Source: JBOHUC01 sp050733935
GTDB lineage: Bacteria; Eisenbacteria; RBG-16-71-46; DASYSL01
Length of the DNA stretch: 64,000 nucleotides
Reading direction: 5' to 3'
NCBI GenBank assembly: GCA_050733935.1
Contig: JBOHUC010000008.1
Location: forward strand, 1-64,000
In this document: positions 25,160 through 36,864 of the stretch, piece by piece
How positions within the stretch are numbered: the first letter of the stretch is position 1
Layout: every line of letters begins with the position of its first letter
Translations under genes and position numbers: made by a program
The notes under the pieces: generated by a model
Database searches by the model: none
What the model saw: only the letters and a program-made list of their open reading frames with translations
What the model was told of the DNA's origin: nothing

Positions 25160-26139
25160 CCTCGACGCCGCCGGACCCAAACCCGCCCGTCGATTCCGTG
25201 CTGTTCGTCGGCTTCGGCGGCCCGACGGCACCCGACGAAATCATGCCGTTCCTTCGCAACGTGGTGTTCGGGCGCGGCGTTCCCGACGAGCGTCTGAAAG
25301 CGGTCGAGCATCACTATCTCGAGGTCGGAGGCTCCTCGCCGTACAACGCGCAGACGGCCGCGCAGCGCGACCGTCTCGGGCGCTGGCTCTCCGACCACGG
25401 ACGCGCGCTTCCCGTCTACGTCGGCATGCGGAACTGGAGTCCGTTCCTCAAGGACACGATCGCGACCATGAACCGGGACGGCCGCCGCCACGCCATTGGC
25501 GTGATCCTCGCCGGATTCCGCTCCGAAGCGAGCTGGGACCGCTACCAGGGTGACGTCGCGTGCGCGATTGCCGGAAACGAAGGCGTGGGCCCGCACATCA
25601 CGTGGCTCGACGCCTGGTTCGCCGAGCCGCGCTTCCACGAGGCGAACGCGCAGGAGATCGAGCGCGCGTCCGGCTACCGGCGCGGCCAGTGGCCTGCCGA
25701 TGTGCCGATCGTGTTCACCGCGCACTCCATTCCGACGGCCATGGCGGACGCGTCGCCGTACGTGAGCGACCTTCGCACGGCGTGCGAAGGCGTCGCCCGG
25801 ATCCTCGGCGCCGCCGACTGGGAGCTCGCGTGGCAGAGCCGCTCGGGGGATCCCCGCACGCCGTGGCTCGAGCCCGATATCAACGAGGTGATTCGCCGGC
25901 GCGCTAAGGCCGGCACGCAGAAGCTCGTCGCTCAGGCGATCGGGTTCCTGTCCGACCACGTCGAAGTGCTGTTCGACCTCGACATCGAGGCACGCGCGAC
26001 CGCCGCCGAATCGGGAATCGAGCTCACGCGCGCAGCCTGCGTGCACGACCATCCGGAGTTCATCACGATGCTGGGCGAGCGCATCGTCGAACGCCTGGCC
26101 GAGCCGGCCGCCGGGGACGTGCGGACGCACGACTCGTGA
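25156..26139 (+). CDS. hemH: Ferrochelatase (protoporphyrin or coproporphyrin type)
   Basis: 327 residues. It inserts Fe2+ into a porphyrin. The metal-site His is in VFTAHSIPTAMAD and the conserved acidic face is in GFLSDHVEVLFDLDIEA. SSPYNAQTAAQ replaces the usual GSPL..IT.RQ block, so the N-terminal half is somewhat divergent. No Fe-S-binding Cys cluster is seen at the C-terminus. Its start overlaps hemE and its end overlaps the hemY start (GTGA). Whether it acts on proto- or coproporphyrin cannot be decided from sequence alone; gene order hints at the latter. Confidence 0.93.
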   Translation: MTSTPPDPNPPVDSVLFVGFGGPTAPDEIMPFLRNVVFGRGVPDERLKAVEHHYLEVGGSSPYNAQTAAQRDRLGRWLSDHGRALPVYVGMRNWSPFLKDTIATMNRDGRRHAIGVILAGFRSEASWDRYQGDVACAIAGNEGVGPHITWLDAWFAEPRFHEANAQEIERASGYRRGQWPADVPIVFTAHSIPTAMADASPYVSDLRTACEGVARILGAADWELAWQSRSGDPRTPWLEPDINEVIRRRAKAGTQKLVAQAIGFLSDHVEVLFDLDIEARATAAESGIELTRAACVHDHPEFITMLGERIVERLAEPAAGDVRTHDS

Positions 26140-27560
26140 GCACTCCCCCGCGGAGGCGCATTGCCGTCGTCGGCGCGGGTCTGACGGGGCTCGCGGCCGC
26201 GCGGCAGCTGCTCGAGGCCGGCGCGGGGCGGCCGCCCGCCGACATCGTCCTGTTCGAGGCCGCATCCCGCCCTGGCGGAATCGTCTCGACCGTCCAGCGA
26301 GACGACTTCGTGATCGAAGAGGGACCGGATTCGTTCATCACCGACAAGCCCGAAGCGCTTGCGCTGTGCGAGAAGCTCGGGCTTTCCGATTCGGTGATCC
26401 AGGTGAGACCAGGTTCGCGCACGAGCTTCATCGTCCATCGCGGCCGGCTCGTTCGGACACCCGAGAGCTTTCAGCTTCTCGCCCCTGCGCGTCTCGGTCC
26501 GACGCTTCGAAGCCCGCTCCTGAGCCCGCTCGGAAAGCTCCGCCTCGCGTTCGAGCCGTTCGTCGCCCCCCGCACGCGCGACCGCGCGGGGAACTCCGAC
26601 GAGAGCGTGGCCTCGTTCATCACGCGGCGCATGGGCCGGGAAGTGTTCGAACGAATCGCCCAGCCCATGGTCGGCGGAATCTACGGCGCCGATCCCGAAA
26701 CACTCTCGCTCGCCGCGACGTTCCCGCGCTTTCTCCGTATGGAGGCCGAGCACGGAAGCGTCGTGCGCGGACTGCGCGCGGCGGCCCAGGCCGCGAGCGG
26801 TCCGCGTTACTCGCTGTTCGCAAGCCTCGCGCGCGGAATGCAGAGCCTCACCGATGCGCTCGCGGGCTCGCTTCCGCCGGGAGTCCTTCGCGTCTCGACC
26901 CCGGTCAAGCGCATCGGACCCGCCTCCCCGGCGGGAGCGGGCGGCTGGGAAGTCGAAACCTCCGCCGGAGCGCAACGGTTCGATGCGGTCCTGCTCGCCG
27001 TTCCGGCCGCGATCGCCGCTCGACTCGTCGAGGCGTTCGATCCCGCGATCGCGTCGGCGCTCTCGGGCGGCGCGTCCGGATCGTCCGTGAACGTGGCGCT
27101 CGCCTACGACGCAGGAGACATTCGCCACCCGATGGACGGAGCGGGATTCGTGGTGCCCGCGATCGAAGGGCGCCCGATCCTCGGAGGCTCGTTCGTTCAC
27201 CGGAAATTCGAGGGTCGCGCGCCGGAAGGGAAAGCCCTGCTCCGCATCTTCCTCGACGCGCGCGCGCTCGAGCTCGACGACGCGGAGATCGTGGCCCTCG
27301 TCGGGCGAGAGATCGTTCCACTCCTCGGCGTCGAGAAGGCCCCGCTCTTCGCTCATGTGACCCGCTGGCGCGAGGCCATGCCGCATCCCCGGATCGGGCA
27401 CCTCGGTCGCGTCGCCGACCTCAGGTCGCGGGCGTCACGATGGCCCGGGCTCTTGCTCGCCGGCAGCTCCTACGACGGGGTCGGGCTCCCCGACTGCGTC
27501 CGAAGCGGGGAGAGCGCGGCCCGGTCCCTCCTCGAAGAGGGTGCTCCTCGCGCCCATTGA
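26136..27560 (+). CDS. hemY: Protoporphyrinogen/coproporphyrinogen III oxidase, HemY (HemG/CgoX) type
   Basis: 474 residues from a GTG that overlaps the hemH stop. An FAD-binding Rossmann motif opens the protein (IAVVGAGLTGLAAARQL, then E.A.RPGGIVST). VIEEGPDSFIT, PMVGGIYGADPETLS and the final AGSSYDGVGLPDCVRSG are typical of oxygen-dependent HemY-family oxidases. In the classical route it makes protoporphyrin IX; in the coproporphyrin-dependent route of Gram-positive bacteria the same family makes coproporphyrin III. No hemF or hemN gene is next to it. Confidence 0.93.
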   Translation: MSTPPRRRIAVVGAGLTGLAAARQLLEAGAGRPPADIVLFEAASRPGGIVSTVQRDDFVIEEGPDSFITDKPEALALCEKLGLSDSVIQVRPGSRTSFIVHRGRLVRTPESFQLLAPARLGPTLRSPLLSPLGKLRLAFEPFVAPRTRDRAGNSDESVASFITRRMGREVFERIAQPMVGGIYGADPETLSLAATFPRFLRMEAEHGSVVRGLRAAAQAASGPRYSLFASLARGMQSLTDALAGSLPPGVLRVSTPVKRIGPASPAGAGGWEVETSAGAQRFDAVLLAVPAAIAARLVEAFDPAIASALSGGASGSSVNVALAYDAGDIRHPMDGAGFVVPAIEGRPILGGSFVHRKFEGRAPEGKALLRIFLDARALELDDAEIVALVGREIVPLLGVEKAPLFAHVTRWREAMPHPRIGHLGRVADLRSRASRWPGLLLAGSSYDGVGLPDCVRSGESAARSLLEEGAPRAH

Positions 27561-27647
27561 CCGGGGGGGCCCGCGGCTCTACCCTTGTTGGCGCTGCCCT
27601 CCGAAAACTGGCTGGAATTGCGTGACTTCAACGCTCTCAAGACCGGG

Positions 27648-30122
27648 ATGACCATGCCCCCAATTCGACTTCGCCGTGCCCTCGTGGCCCTCGGCGTTCT
27701 GACGGCTTTGACGCTGTGCGTGCCGGGAGCCTCCCGGAGCCAGGAGTCCTTCGCTTTCCCCGTTGCCGGCGACGCATCGGCCACGGCGCGCGTACGCGCG
27801 ATCCATTCCCGGCTGACCGGCGAAGGCCTGGACGCGTTCGTCGACGGATTCGAAGCACCCCCGGGCTGGGCCGATCCTCGGAGAGCCCCCGGCGCCGGCC
27901 CCGGCGCCCACTCGGGACCGTTCGAGATTGCCGCGGGCCCCGGTTGGGCTCCGATCCCCCCGCCCGCACGCTGGTCCCACACCATGTTCTACGACCCGAA
28001 TCGCGATCGCCTGATCGCGTTCGGGGGCGCCGGATACTCGGGGGCGACCAACGAGCTCTGGGCGTTCGAGCTCACGGGAATCCCGCACTGGGTCAAGCTC
28101 CTGCCGAACGGAACTTCGCCCTCCGCGCGCTCGTATCACGCCGCCGTCTACGACTCGGTCGGCGACCGCATGATCGTTTTTGGCGGCAATGACGGTTCGT
28201 CGAGGAACGACGTCTGGCAGCTCTCGTTCTCCGGCAATCCGACGTGGACCCAGCTCTCGCCGAGTGGAACGCCTCCGTCCGCGCGCGACTGGCATTCCGC
28301 CGTCGTCGATCGCGTCCGCAATCGCATGCTCGTGTTCGGCGGGTACGCGAACGGAGCCGGGCGGAACAACGAGGTGTGGGCGCTCTCGCTCACCGGCGCC
28401 CCCGCGTGGACCAAGCTCAACCCGACGGGTACGCCGCCGCAGCCCCGCGACTCCCACACGGCGGTCTACGATCCGGTTCTCGATCGCATGGTCATTTTCG
28501 GTGGCGTGGCCACCGGCGGTGCACGGAACGACGTGTGGTCGTTGTCGCTCGCCGGGACTCCCGCGTGGACGCTCCTGACTCCCACGGGAACGCCGCCGTC
28601 CGCGCGCTTCGGAGCGAGTGCCCTGTTCGACCGCCAGCGAAGACGCATGTATCTCTTCGGAGGCGGCGTCGGCGCGCCGAACACGAGCGAAACCTGGGTA
28701 CTCGACCTCTCGGGTGGGACGCCGGCCTGGACCCAGCTCACGCCGACGAACCCGCCGCAGGGACGCCAGTACCACAGGGCCGCGTACGATCCGCTCGGGG
28801 ACCGCATGCTCGTCTTCGGCGGATCGAGCGGACCCATCCTGGGCGACACGTGGGCACTTCCGCTCTCGCCGGGAACGAACTGGATCCCGCTCTCGGGGAC
28901 CCGCCGCAAGGGGCACTCGGCCCTGTTCGATCCGGCGCGTCACCGGATGGTCGTCTTCGGCGGCGAGAACGGAACCCAGCTCAACGACGCCTGGGAGCTC
29001 GGACTCGAGGAGACACCGACGTGGGCGCGACTCTATCCCGGTGAGACGCCGCCATCGCCCCGTGCGCTCCACTCGACGATTTACGAACCGAAGCGCGACC
29101 GCATGATCATCTTCGGGGGACGGGGCGGACCGCCGGTGAACGACGTGTGGGAGCTCGCGTTCTCGGGAACGCTGGCCTGGCACCAGATCGTTCCGACGGG
29201 CACTCCGCCCGCTCCGCGCCTCGATCACGCGGCGGTCTACGACCCGCAGCGGCACCGCATGCTCGTCTTCGGCGGGGCGGATGCGGGAGGCATGTACAAC
29301 GACGTGTGGGCGCTCTCGCTCTCCGGCACTCCTGCCTGGACTCTCCTGGCCCCGACGGGCACGCGCCCGGCCGGGCGCGCCGCGGCTCATGTCGTCTACG
29401 ACTCGGTGCGTGACCGGCTGATTGTGCACGGCGGCTACGACCGCAACTTCTTCGCACTCTCGGACGTGTGGGCGCTGTCTCTCGCGGGCGCCGGTGCGTG
29501 GACACCGCTCTCCCCGACCGGCCTGGCTCCCCCGGCGAGCTTCGCCGGAGCGGCGATCTTCGATCCAGGGCGCGAACGCATGGTGATCTCGGGCGGGACG
29601 GATTTCGACATGTACTTCGCCGACACGTGGGCGCTCCAGCTCGGGATCAGCACACCGTCGTGGTCGAAACTTTCGCTGCCCGGGGCCGCGCCCGCGCCGC
29701 GCTCCGACCACAAGGCCGTCTACGAATCGTCAGGGGATCGCATGGTCTTTTTCGGAGGAGTCAATCCGACGGGGATCCTGCACGACGCCTGGGAGCTCCA
29801 GTTCGTCACGCCGGTCGGCGTCGAGGACGGCGCGCCCCTCTCGGCCCGTCTCGCGGTCGAGCCCGCATGGCCCAACCCTTCGCGCGGATCGACGCAACTT
29901 GCGCTGACACTTCCTTCGGCAGGAATCGTCGAGCTCGTCGTCTTCGATGCCACAGGGAGAAAGGTGCGAACGCTCGCGCGCGGTCCGTACGGCGGGGGCC
30001 GGCACACGTTCGTATGGGACGGCGCGGACGATGCGGGAGCGCGCGTCCCGGCGGGGATCTATCTCTACCGGGTGAAGAGCGGCGGAGAGAGCACGGGCGG
30101 AAAGGTGGTCCGGCTGCCTTAG
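27648..30122 (+). CDS. Secreted Kelch-repeat protein with FlgD-type tail
   Basis: About 824 residues from ATG 27648; the ribosome-binding site is weak and ATG 27654 is an alternative. A signal peptide ends near SRSQE. I count 12 Kelch-type units, each with a YD...DRM.VFGG...N..W.L.L core ending in a Trp-rich W..L.P.G..P..R linker. That fits two six-blade propellers or one large one. The FlgD-like tail starts near WPNPSRGSTQLALTLP and ends GGKVVRLP. Kelch propellers bind carbohydrates or proteins; there is no visible Cys/Tyr galactose-oxidase site. Likely surface-exposed. Confidence 0.85.
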   Translation: MTMPPIRLRRALVALGVLTALTLCVPGASRSQESFAFPVAGDASATARVRAIHSRLTGEGLDAFVDGFEAPPGWADPRRAPGAGPGAHSGPFEIAAGPGWAPIPPPARWSHTMFYDPNRDRLIAFGGAGYSGATNELWAFELTGIPHWVKLLPNGTSPSARSYHAAVYDSVGDRMIVFGGNDGSSRNDVWQLSFSGNPTWTQLSPSGTPPSARDWHSAVVDRVRNRMLVFGGYANGAGRNNEVWALSLTGAPAWTKLNPTGTPPQPRDSHTAVYDPVLDRMVIFGGVATGGARNDVWSLSLAGTPAWTLLTPTGTPPSARFGASALFDRQRRRMYLFGGGVGAPNTSETWVLDLSGGTPAWTQLTPTNPPQGRQYHRAAYDPLGDRMLVFGGSSGPILGDTWALPLSPGTNWIPLSGTRRKGHSALFDPARHRMVVFGGENGTQLNDAWELGLEETPTWARLYPGETPPSPRALHSTIYEPKRDRMIIFGGRGGPPVNDVWELAFSGTLAWHQIVPTGTPPAPRLDHAAVYDPQRHRMLVFGGADAGGMYNDVWALSLSGTPAWTLLAPTGTRPAGRAAAHVVYDSVRDRLIVHGGYDRNFFALSDVWALSLAGAGAWTPLSPTGLAPPASFAGAAIFDPGRERMVISGGTDFDMYFADTWALQLGISTPSWSKLSLPGAAPAPRSDHKAVYESSGDRMVFFGGVNPTGILHDAWELQFVTPVGVEDGAPLSARLAVEPAWPNPSRGSTQLALTLPSAGIVELVVFDATGRKVRTLARGPYGGGRHTFVWDGADDAGARVPAGIYLYRVKSGGESTGGKVVRLP

Positions 30123-30155
30123 GGGCGCAAGTAGGGGCGCACGTAGGGGCGCACG
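30120..30155. repeat. Three tandem 12-bp repeats at a convergent junction
   Basis: TAGGGGCGCAAG, TAGGGGCGCACG and TAGGGGCGCACG follow one another. The first unit contains the stop codon of the Kelch gene. The repeat ends 8 bases before the stop of sufT on the other strand. Confidence 0.85.
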
Positions 30156-30162
30156 CGGCCGA

Positions 30163-30729
30163 TCACAGCATCCCGAGCTGGAGGCGTGCGGCGTCCGACA
30201 TCATGTCGAGACTCCACATCGGCTCCCAGACGATCTCGACTGCGACTTCGCGAAGGCCCGGGATCGCAAGCAGCTTCTGCTCGACGTCCTGCTTCAGGAA
30301 CTCGCCCATTCCGCATCCCGGGGCGGTCATCGTCATGTCGATCTCGACGCGCTGGCCGCCTTCGGCGTGCGGCTTGAGCTCGCACCGGTACACGAGCCCG
30401 AGGTCCACGATGTTGACCGGAATCTCGGGGTCGTACACGGTCCTGAGCTGATCCCACACGAGCTCGGGATCGACGGTGCCGTCGGCCGAGATCGCGGGTG
30501 CGGCGAGTCGCGGATCCGGGACGCGCACCTCGCGTCCGAGAGCATCCGCATCCTTCCCGTCCACCCGATACATCGTGCCGTCCACGGTCATGACCGTGTA
30601 GTTGCCGCCCAGGATCTGGGTCACGAGCACGTGCGTGCCCGCGGGCAGCCTCTCGCGCGTCCCGGCGGGAATGAGGACGCCCTCGACTTCGCGGCTCAGG
30701 CTCAAGGATTCGGTTTCGCGCATGGTCAT
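30163..30729 (-). CDS. sufT: Fe-S cluster assembly protein SufT (MIP18/DUF59 family)
   Basis: 188 residues; the ATG at 30729 overlaps the sufU stop. The N-terminal ~75 residues are the SufT-specific extension (GVLIPAGTRERLPAGTHVLVTQ.LGG.YTV). The DUF59 domain follows with WDQLRTVYDPEIPVNIVDLGLVY and TAPGCGMGEFLKQDVE, which contains the conserved Cys. SufT helps deliver or mature Fe-S clusters. Last gene of the suf operon. Confidence 0.93.
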   Translation of the reverse strand: MTMRETESLSLSREVEGVLIPAGTRERLPAGTHVLVTQILGGNYTVMTVDGTMYRVDGKDADALGREVRVPDPRLAAPAISADGTVDPELVWDQLRTVYDPEIPVNIVDLGLVYRCELKPHAEGGQRVEIDMTMTAPGCGMGEFLKQDVEQKLLAIPGLREVAVEIVWEPMWSLDMMSDAARLQLGML

Positions 30730-31175
30730 TCGGTGGTGACGGAGTCGCGCTGTCCGGAAAGCGCGGCCCGCATCGTGTGCCAGGCGAGGCTCGCGCACTT
30801 GACGCGCACCGGGAACTCGGAGACGCCGGCAAAGACGGCGAGCTTGCCCAGGGCCTCGCCGTTCGGTGCCGCCTCGACGCCCGTGACGAGGCGATGAAAC
30901 GCCGCGAACAGCTTCTCGGCCTCGGTCCGCGTCCGGCCCTTCAAGGCCTGGGTCATCATGGACGCCGAGGCCTTCGAGATCGCGCAGCCGCTCCCCTCGA
31001 AGCTCACATCCTCGAGACGGTCCCCGTCGAGCGCGAGATAGACGTGCACGCGGTCGCCGCACAGCGGATTGAACCCCTCGGCATCCGCGTCCGCGGATTC
31101 GATCACGCGCTCGTTGCGCGGGGACTTGCTGTGATCGAGCACGATCTCCTGATACAAGTCGCGCAGATCGCTCAC
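30726..31175 (-). CDS. sufU: SufU-type scaffold/sulfur-transfer protein
   Basis: 149 residues from a GTG at 31175 that overlaps the sufS stop. LRDLYQEIVLDHSKSPRNERV, NPLCGDRVHVYLALDGDRLEDVSFEGSGCAISKASASMM and VRVKCASLAWHTM supply the conserved Cys, Asp and Cys ligands of zinc-binding SufU. In Gram-positive bacteria SufU accepts persulfide from SufS rather than acting as a cluster scaffold. The insertion between the second and third Cys (RLVTGVEAAPNGEALGKL) is normal for SufU and absent from IscU. Confidence 0.95.
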   Translation of the reverse strand: MSDLRDLYQEIVLDHSKSPRNERVIESADADAEGFNPLCGDRVHVYLALDGDRLEDVSFEGSGCAISKASASMMTQALKGRTRTEAEKLFAAFHRLVTGVEAAPNGEALGKLAVFAGVSEFPVRVKCASLAWHTMRAALSGQRDSVTTE

Positions 31176-32431
31176 TTCCTGAACACCTCGCGAACCCGGC
31201 CGAGGCCCCGGACGAGCGCGTCGATCTCCTCGCGCGTGTTGTAGAGCGCGAGCGACGCCCGCGACGTGGCCGGAATGTTGAACCGATCCATGACCGGCTG
31301 CGCACAGTGATGACCGGTGCGGACGGCGATGCCTTCCTGGTCGAGGATCGTCCCCACGTCGTGCGGATGGACACCTTCGAACGTGAACGAGAGAACACTC
31401 GCCTTCTCCCGCGCCGTCCCCACGAGCGTGAGCCCCGGGATCGCTTCGAGCGCGGCGGTCCCGTAAGCGAGCAGGCCGTGCTCGTACTCCGCGATCGCCG
31501 GAAGCCCGACCGAACCCAGATAGTCGACGGCGGCACCGAAGCCGACCGCACCGGCGATGTTCGGCGTCCCCGCCTCGAAGCGGTACGGGACGCGGTTGTA
31601 GGTCGTCTTCGTGAAGCTCACCGACGCGATCATGTCGCCGCCGCCCTGCCACGGGGGCATCGCCTCGAGCAGCGAGCGGCGTCCCCAGAGGGCTCCGATG
31701 CCCGTCGGCCCGAACATTTTGTGACTCGAGAACGTGTAGAAATCGCAGCCCAGGGCCTGCACGTCGACCGGCAGGTGTGGAACCGCCTGCGCCCCGTCCA
31801 CGAGGACGTGCGCTCCGTTCGAATGCGCGCGCTCGATGAGATCGCGCACCGGCAGCACGGTGCCGAGCGCGTTCGACACGTGCGCGATCGACACGAAACG
31901 CACGCGGCCCGAGCCCAGGAGCCGGTCGAACTCCTCGACCACGACGTCGCCGCGGTCGTCGATCGGCGCGACTTTGAGGACGGCTCCGGTCGCTTCGCAC
32001 AGGAGCTGCCAGGGCACGATGTTCGAGTGGTGCTCCAGGTGCGTGATCAGGATCTCGTCCCCGGCCTGCACGCGCGGGCGGACGAACGTGAACGCAACGA
32101 GATTCACGCCCTCGGTCGTGCCGCGCACGAAGACGATCTCGTCCTCGGACGTCGCGCCCACGAAGCGGGCGACCTTCGCGCGCGCGGCCTCGTACGCCTG
32201 CGTGGCTTCCTCGCTCAGACGATGCACGCCGCGGTGCACATTGGCGTTGCGCGTCTCGTAGTACACGCGCTCCGCGTCGAGGACGGCCCTCGGCTTCTGG
32301 GACGTCGCTGCGTTGTCCAGGTACACGAGCGGCCGGCCATGAATGGTGCGCGAGAGGATCGGGAAGTCGGCCCGCACCCTCGCGACGTCGAACGTGGCGC
32401 CGGCGCTCGTGGCTGCCGTCGCGGGGGTCAT
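31172..32431 (-). CDS. sufS: Cysteine desulfurase SufS
   Basis: 419 residues. PLP-dependent group II cysteine desulfurase that releases sulfur from L-cysteine for Fe-S cluster assembly. Key sites: YLDNAATSQKP, HRGVHRLSEEAT, THLEHHSNIVPWQ, DGAQAVPH, the PLP Lys in FYTFSSHKMFGPTGIG, and the persulfide Cys in VRTGHHCAQPVMD. Overlaps sufD upstream and sufU downstream by four bases each. Confidence 0.97.
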   Translation of the reverse strand: MTPATAATSAGATFDVARVRADFPILSRTIHGRPLVYLDNAATSQKPRAVLDAERVYYETRNANVHRGVHRLSEEATQAYEAARAKVARFVGATSEDEIVFVRGTTEGVNLVAFTFVRPRVQAGDEILITHLEHHSNIVPWQLLCEATGAVLKVAPIDDRGDVVVEEFDRLLGSGRVRFVSIAHVSNALGTVLPVRDLIERAHSNGAHVLVDGAQAVPHLPVDVQALGCDFYTFSSHKMFGPTGIGALWGRRSLLEAMPPWQGGGDMIASVSFTKTTYNRVPYRFEAGTPNIAGAVGFGAAVDYLGSVGLPAIAEYEHGLLAYGTAALEAIPGLTLVGTAREKASVLSFTFEGVHPHDVGTILDQEGIAVRTGHHCAQPVMDRFNIPATSRASLALYNTREEIDALVRGLGRVREVFRK

Positions 32432-33782
32432 TGCGCGCCTCCCACGTTCGCCACGGCTTCCATCCGGCGCGCGACCCGGGCGTCGAGATCGGCGCGCAGC
32501 GCGTCGTGCGACACGCGCTCGACGATCTCGCGCGCGAACGCCTGCGTGAGGAGCGCACGCGCGGACGCTTCGCCAATCCCGCGCGCGCGCAGGTAGAACA
32601 GCTGATCGTCGTCGAGCTGGCCCACGGTCGCGCCGTGGCTGCACTTGACGTCGTCGGCGAAGATCTGAAGCTCGGGCTTCGTGTTCACGGTCGCATCGGC
32701 CGAAAGGAGAAGATTCATGTTTGACTGCGCGGCATCGCTCTTCTGGGCGTCCGGACGGATCACGACCGCTCCGTTCCACACCGCGCGCGACTCGCCCCCG
32801 ACCACGCCCTTGTAGAGCTCGCGGCTCGTGCAATGCGGGACCGCGTGGTCCACGAGCGTGTGATGGTCCACGTGCTCGGTGCCGGTCACGACGTAGAGCC
32901 CGTCGAGGGACGATTCCGCCTCTTCGCCCGCGAACACGACGCGAACGTCACGCCGGACGAGCCGGCCGCCGAGCGCGAACGTCCGGGCGGTGAACCGGCT
33001 GGCCGCTGCCTGGCGCACGTACACGGTTCCGACGTGGAATCCGCCGGTCGAGCCTTCGAGGACGCTCGTGTGCTCGGCCGACGCGCCCGGACCGAGCAGG
33101 ATCTCGGTCACCGCGTTCGCGAGCCCCTGTCCGGGGCTTGCGGCTTCGTAGTCCTCGATCAGCGAGACGCTCGCGCCCTCTTCCACGACGACCAGAACGC
33201 GCGGGTGGGTCACGGGTGCGGCCGGAGAGGTCACGGCCGGCGATGCCGCGGCCAGGGAGTCGGGTGCTTCCGGCGCGACGGTCGCGAACGCGATGCGGAC
33301 CGGCAGCTCGACCTTCACCCCTTTCGGGACGTACACGAACACGCCGTCCGCGAGGAACGCCGTGTTGAGCGCGGTGAACGGATGCTCGCGTGCGTCCGCA
33401 ACCGATCCCACGCGCGACTCGAGCGCCGCCGGCTCGTTCGCGAGCAGGCGGGCGAGGCTTTCGATCCGGACGCCCGCAGGAAGTCCGCCGCGACGCGCAA
33501 GCGCCTCGACGAACCGCCCGTTCACGCACACGGCTTCGGCGCGCTCCCACGACGGAAGGACCACGCGTGCGCCGTCCGCAAGCCCGGGGTCGGCGGGCGC
33601 GAACTCGAGGCGCGCGATCGGCGCCACGTTCGTGAAGCGCCACTCCTCCTGCCGGGGCGTCGGGAAGCCGAGCGTACGGAAGCGCTCGAGCGAGGCCTCG
33701 CGCAACGATCCGAGCCAGCGCGGCGCGGGCTCGAGGCGAGCCTGTTCGCGCGCGAAGGAATCGAGCGTCCCGGTGCGTTCCG

Positions 33783-33786
<4 letters not shown>
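32428..33786 (-). CDS. sufD: SUF scaffold subunit SufD
   Basis: 452 residues. The N-terminus (RFRTLGFPTPRQEEWRFTNVAPI) and the beta-helical core (FVYVPKGVKVELPVRI, VVVEEGASVSLIEDYEA, HHTLVDHAVPHCTSRELYKGVVGGESRAVWNG, SDATVNTKPELQIFADDVKCSHGATVGQLDDDQLFYLRARGI as successive blocks) are those of SufD. The conserved His after KCSH is present. With SufB and SufC it forms the BC2D scaffold complex. An Ala/Pro-rich insertion near residues 180-195 is unusual but harmless-looking. Confidence 0.95.
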
Positions 33787-34556
<770 letters not shown>

Positions 34557-34573
34557 TCCGTTCGTCCTCTCCA

Positions 34574-36015
<1,442 letters not shown>

Positions 36016-36019
<4 letters not shown>

Positions 36020-36516
36020 GCCTTTCCCTTCACCGGGATGGGAGCGAGGAACGCGTCCTGTTCCGGGCCGTGGATGCGAAGCTTGAGCCAGCCCTGCATC
36101 GCGGGCTCGGAGCGGACGAGCGACTTGAGCGAGATCATGGACAGCGCCTCGTGAACCAGACGATCGAGGCCCACGAGCACCGGCCGGATGGAGCAGTTAT
36201 TGTTGTGCCGGCACTCGGCCTCGCCCCCGGCGTGCGCCTGGCAGAACGCGGGCGAGTAGATCCGCCCGCCGAGTGCCGTCAGCACTTCGGAGAGGTCGAT
36301 CGCCTCGGCCGGTCGGGCGAGCTGGTAGCCGCCGTTGTGTCCCCGGGTCGCATGGACCAGTTGGGCGCGCTTCAAAACCCCGAGCAGCTTCGCGACATAC
36401 GCGGGTGTAAGGCCCTCGCGCTCGGCGATCGTGTGGATCGTCCCGAACCCTTCGGGGGCCTGGGCGAGCTGGAGGAGGCAGCGGAGCCCGTACTCTTCCT
36501 GCGACGTGAGCTTCAT
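36016..36516 (-). CDS. Rrf2-family Fe-S regulator of the suf operon
   Basis: 166 residues from ATG 36516 ([18 protein letters not shown]), the normal family start; an ATG at 36555 lies inside the operator and promoter sequence and is rejected. The winged helix ([38 protein letters not shown]) is followed by Cys92, Cys102 and Cys108 in the cluster-binding loop, as in IscR-type regulators. It probably senses Fe-S status and represses its own operon. First gene of the suf operon, overlapping sufB by four bases. Confidence 0.93.
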
Positions 36517-36525
36517 GACGAGGCC

Positions 36526-36556
36526 ATTGTCCCCCAAAGTAGACAAATGTGTCAAC
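36526..36556 (-). promoter_or_regulatory. Candidate Rrf2 operator overlapping the suf promoter
   Basis: GTAGACAAATGTGTCAAC at 36539-36556 is an imperfect palindrome (14 of 18 positions symmetric) with half-sites GTWGACA. Read leftward it contains TTGACA (36555-36550) as a -35 box, with GACAAT (36531-36526) 18 bases further as a weak -10. The start of rrf2 is only about 10 bases beyond the -10, so the transcript would have almost no leader. Confidence 0.5.
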
Positions 36557-36864
36557 TAACGCGCCTGCCCCGGATCAGGCGTTCCATTTCGTTACGGCAC
36601 AGGGAAATACGGCGTCGGGAACGCGTGCTAAGGGGTTGACAGAAAGCGTGCTCGGGAGTTTCCTGCGAGGGGCGTGGACCCGCCCCCTCCCCCCCGGGTC
36701 CCACGTTGCTCCCCCTTGTAGAAACATGTCGAATCGGCGAACCGCTCTCTTCGTGTCCTTCCATCTCGCCCGGCGTTCGCCGCTCTGCATCGCGTGAAGC
36801 GTTTGCAGCCGAACATCCGAAGAGCTCCCCGATTGATTCGCACTCCGTACTCCGGAGGCACACC
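36557..36864. other. Intergenic region between suf and the metalloprotease gene
   Basis: About 308 bases upstream of the rightward metalloprotease gene. It contains TTGACA at 36636-36641, but only a poor -10 (TTTCCT) at the right distance. GGAGG at 36854-36858 is the ribosome-binding site for the ATG at 36865. I see no gene or repeat here. Confidence 0.4.

Noticed and set aside
27579..29711. 710-codon open frame on the minus strand
   Set aside because: Mirror of the Kelch repeats; its periodicity is inherited from the sense gene.
36516..36555. Upstream ATG for the Rrf2 regulator at 36555
   Set aside because: It lies inside the palindromic operator and -35 box; the ATG at 36516 gives the standard [12 protein letters not shown] family start.
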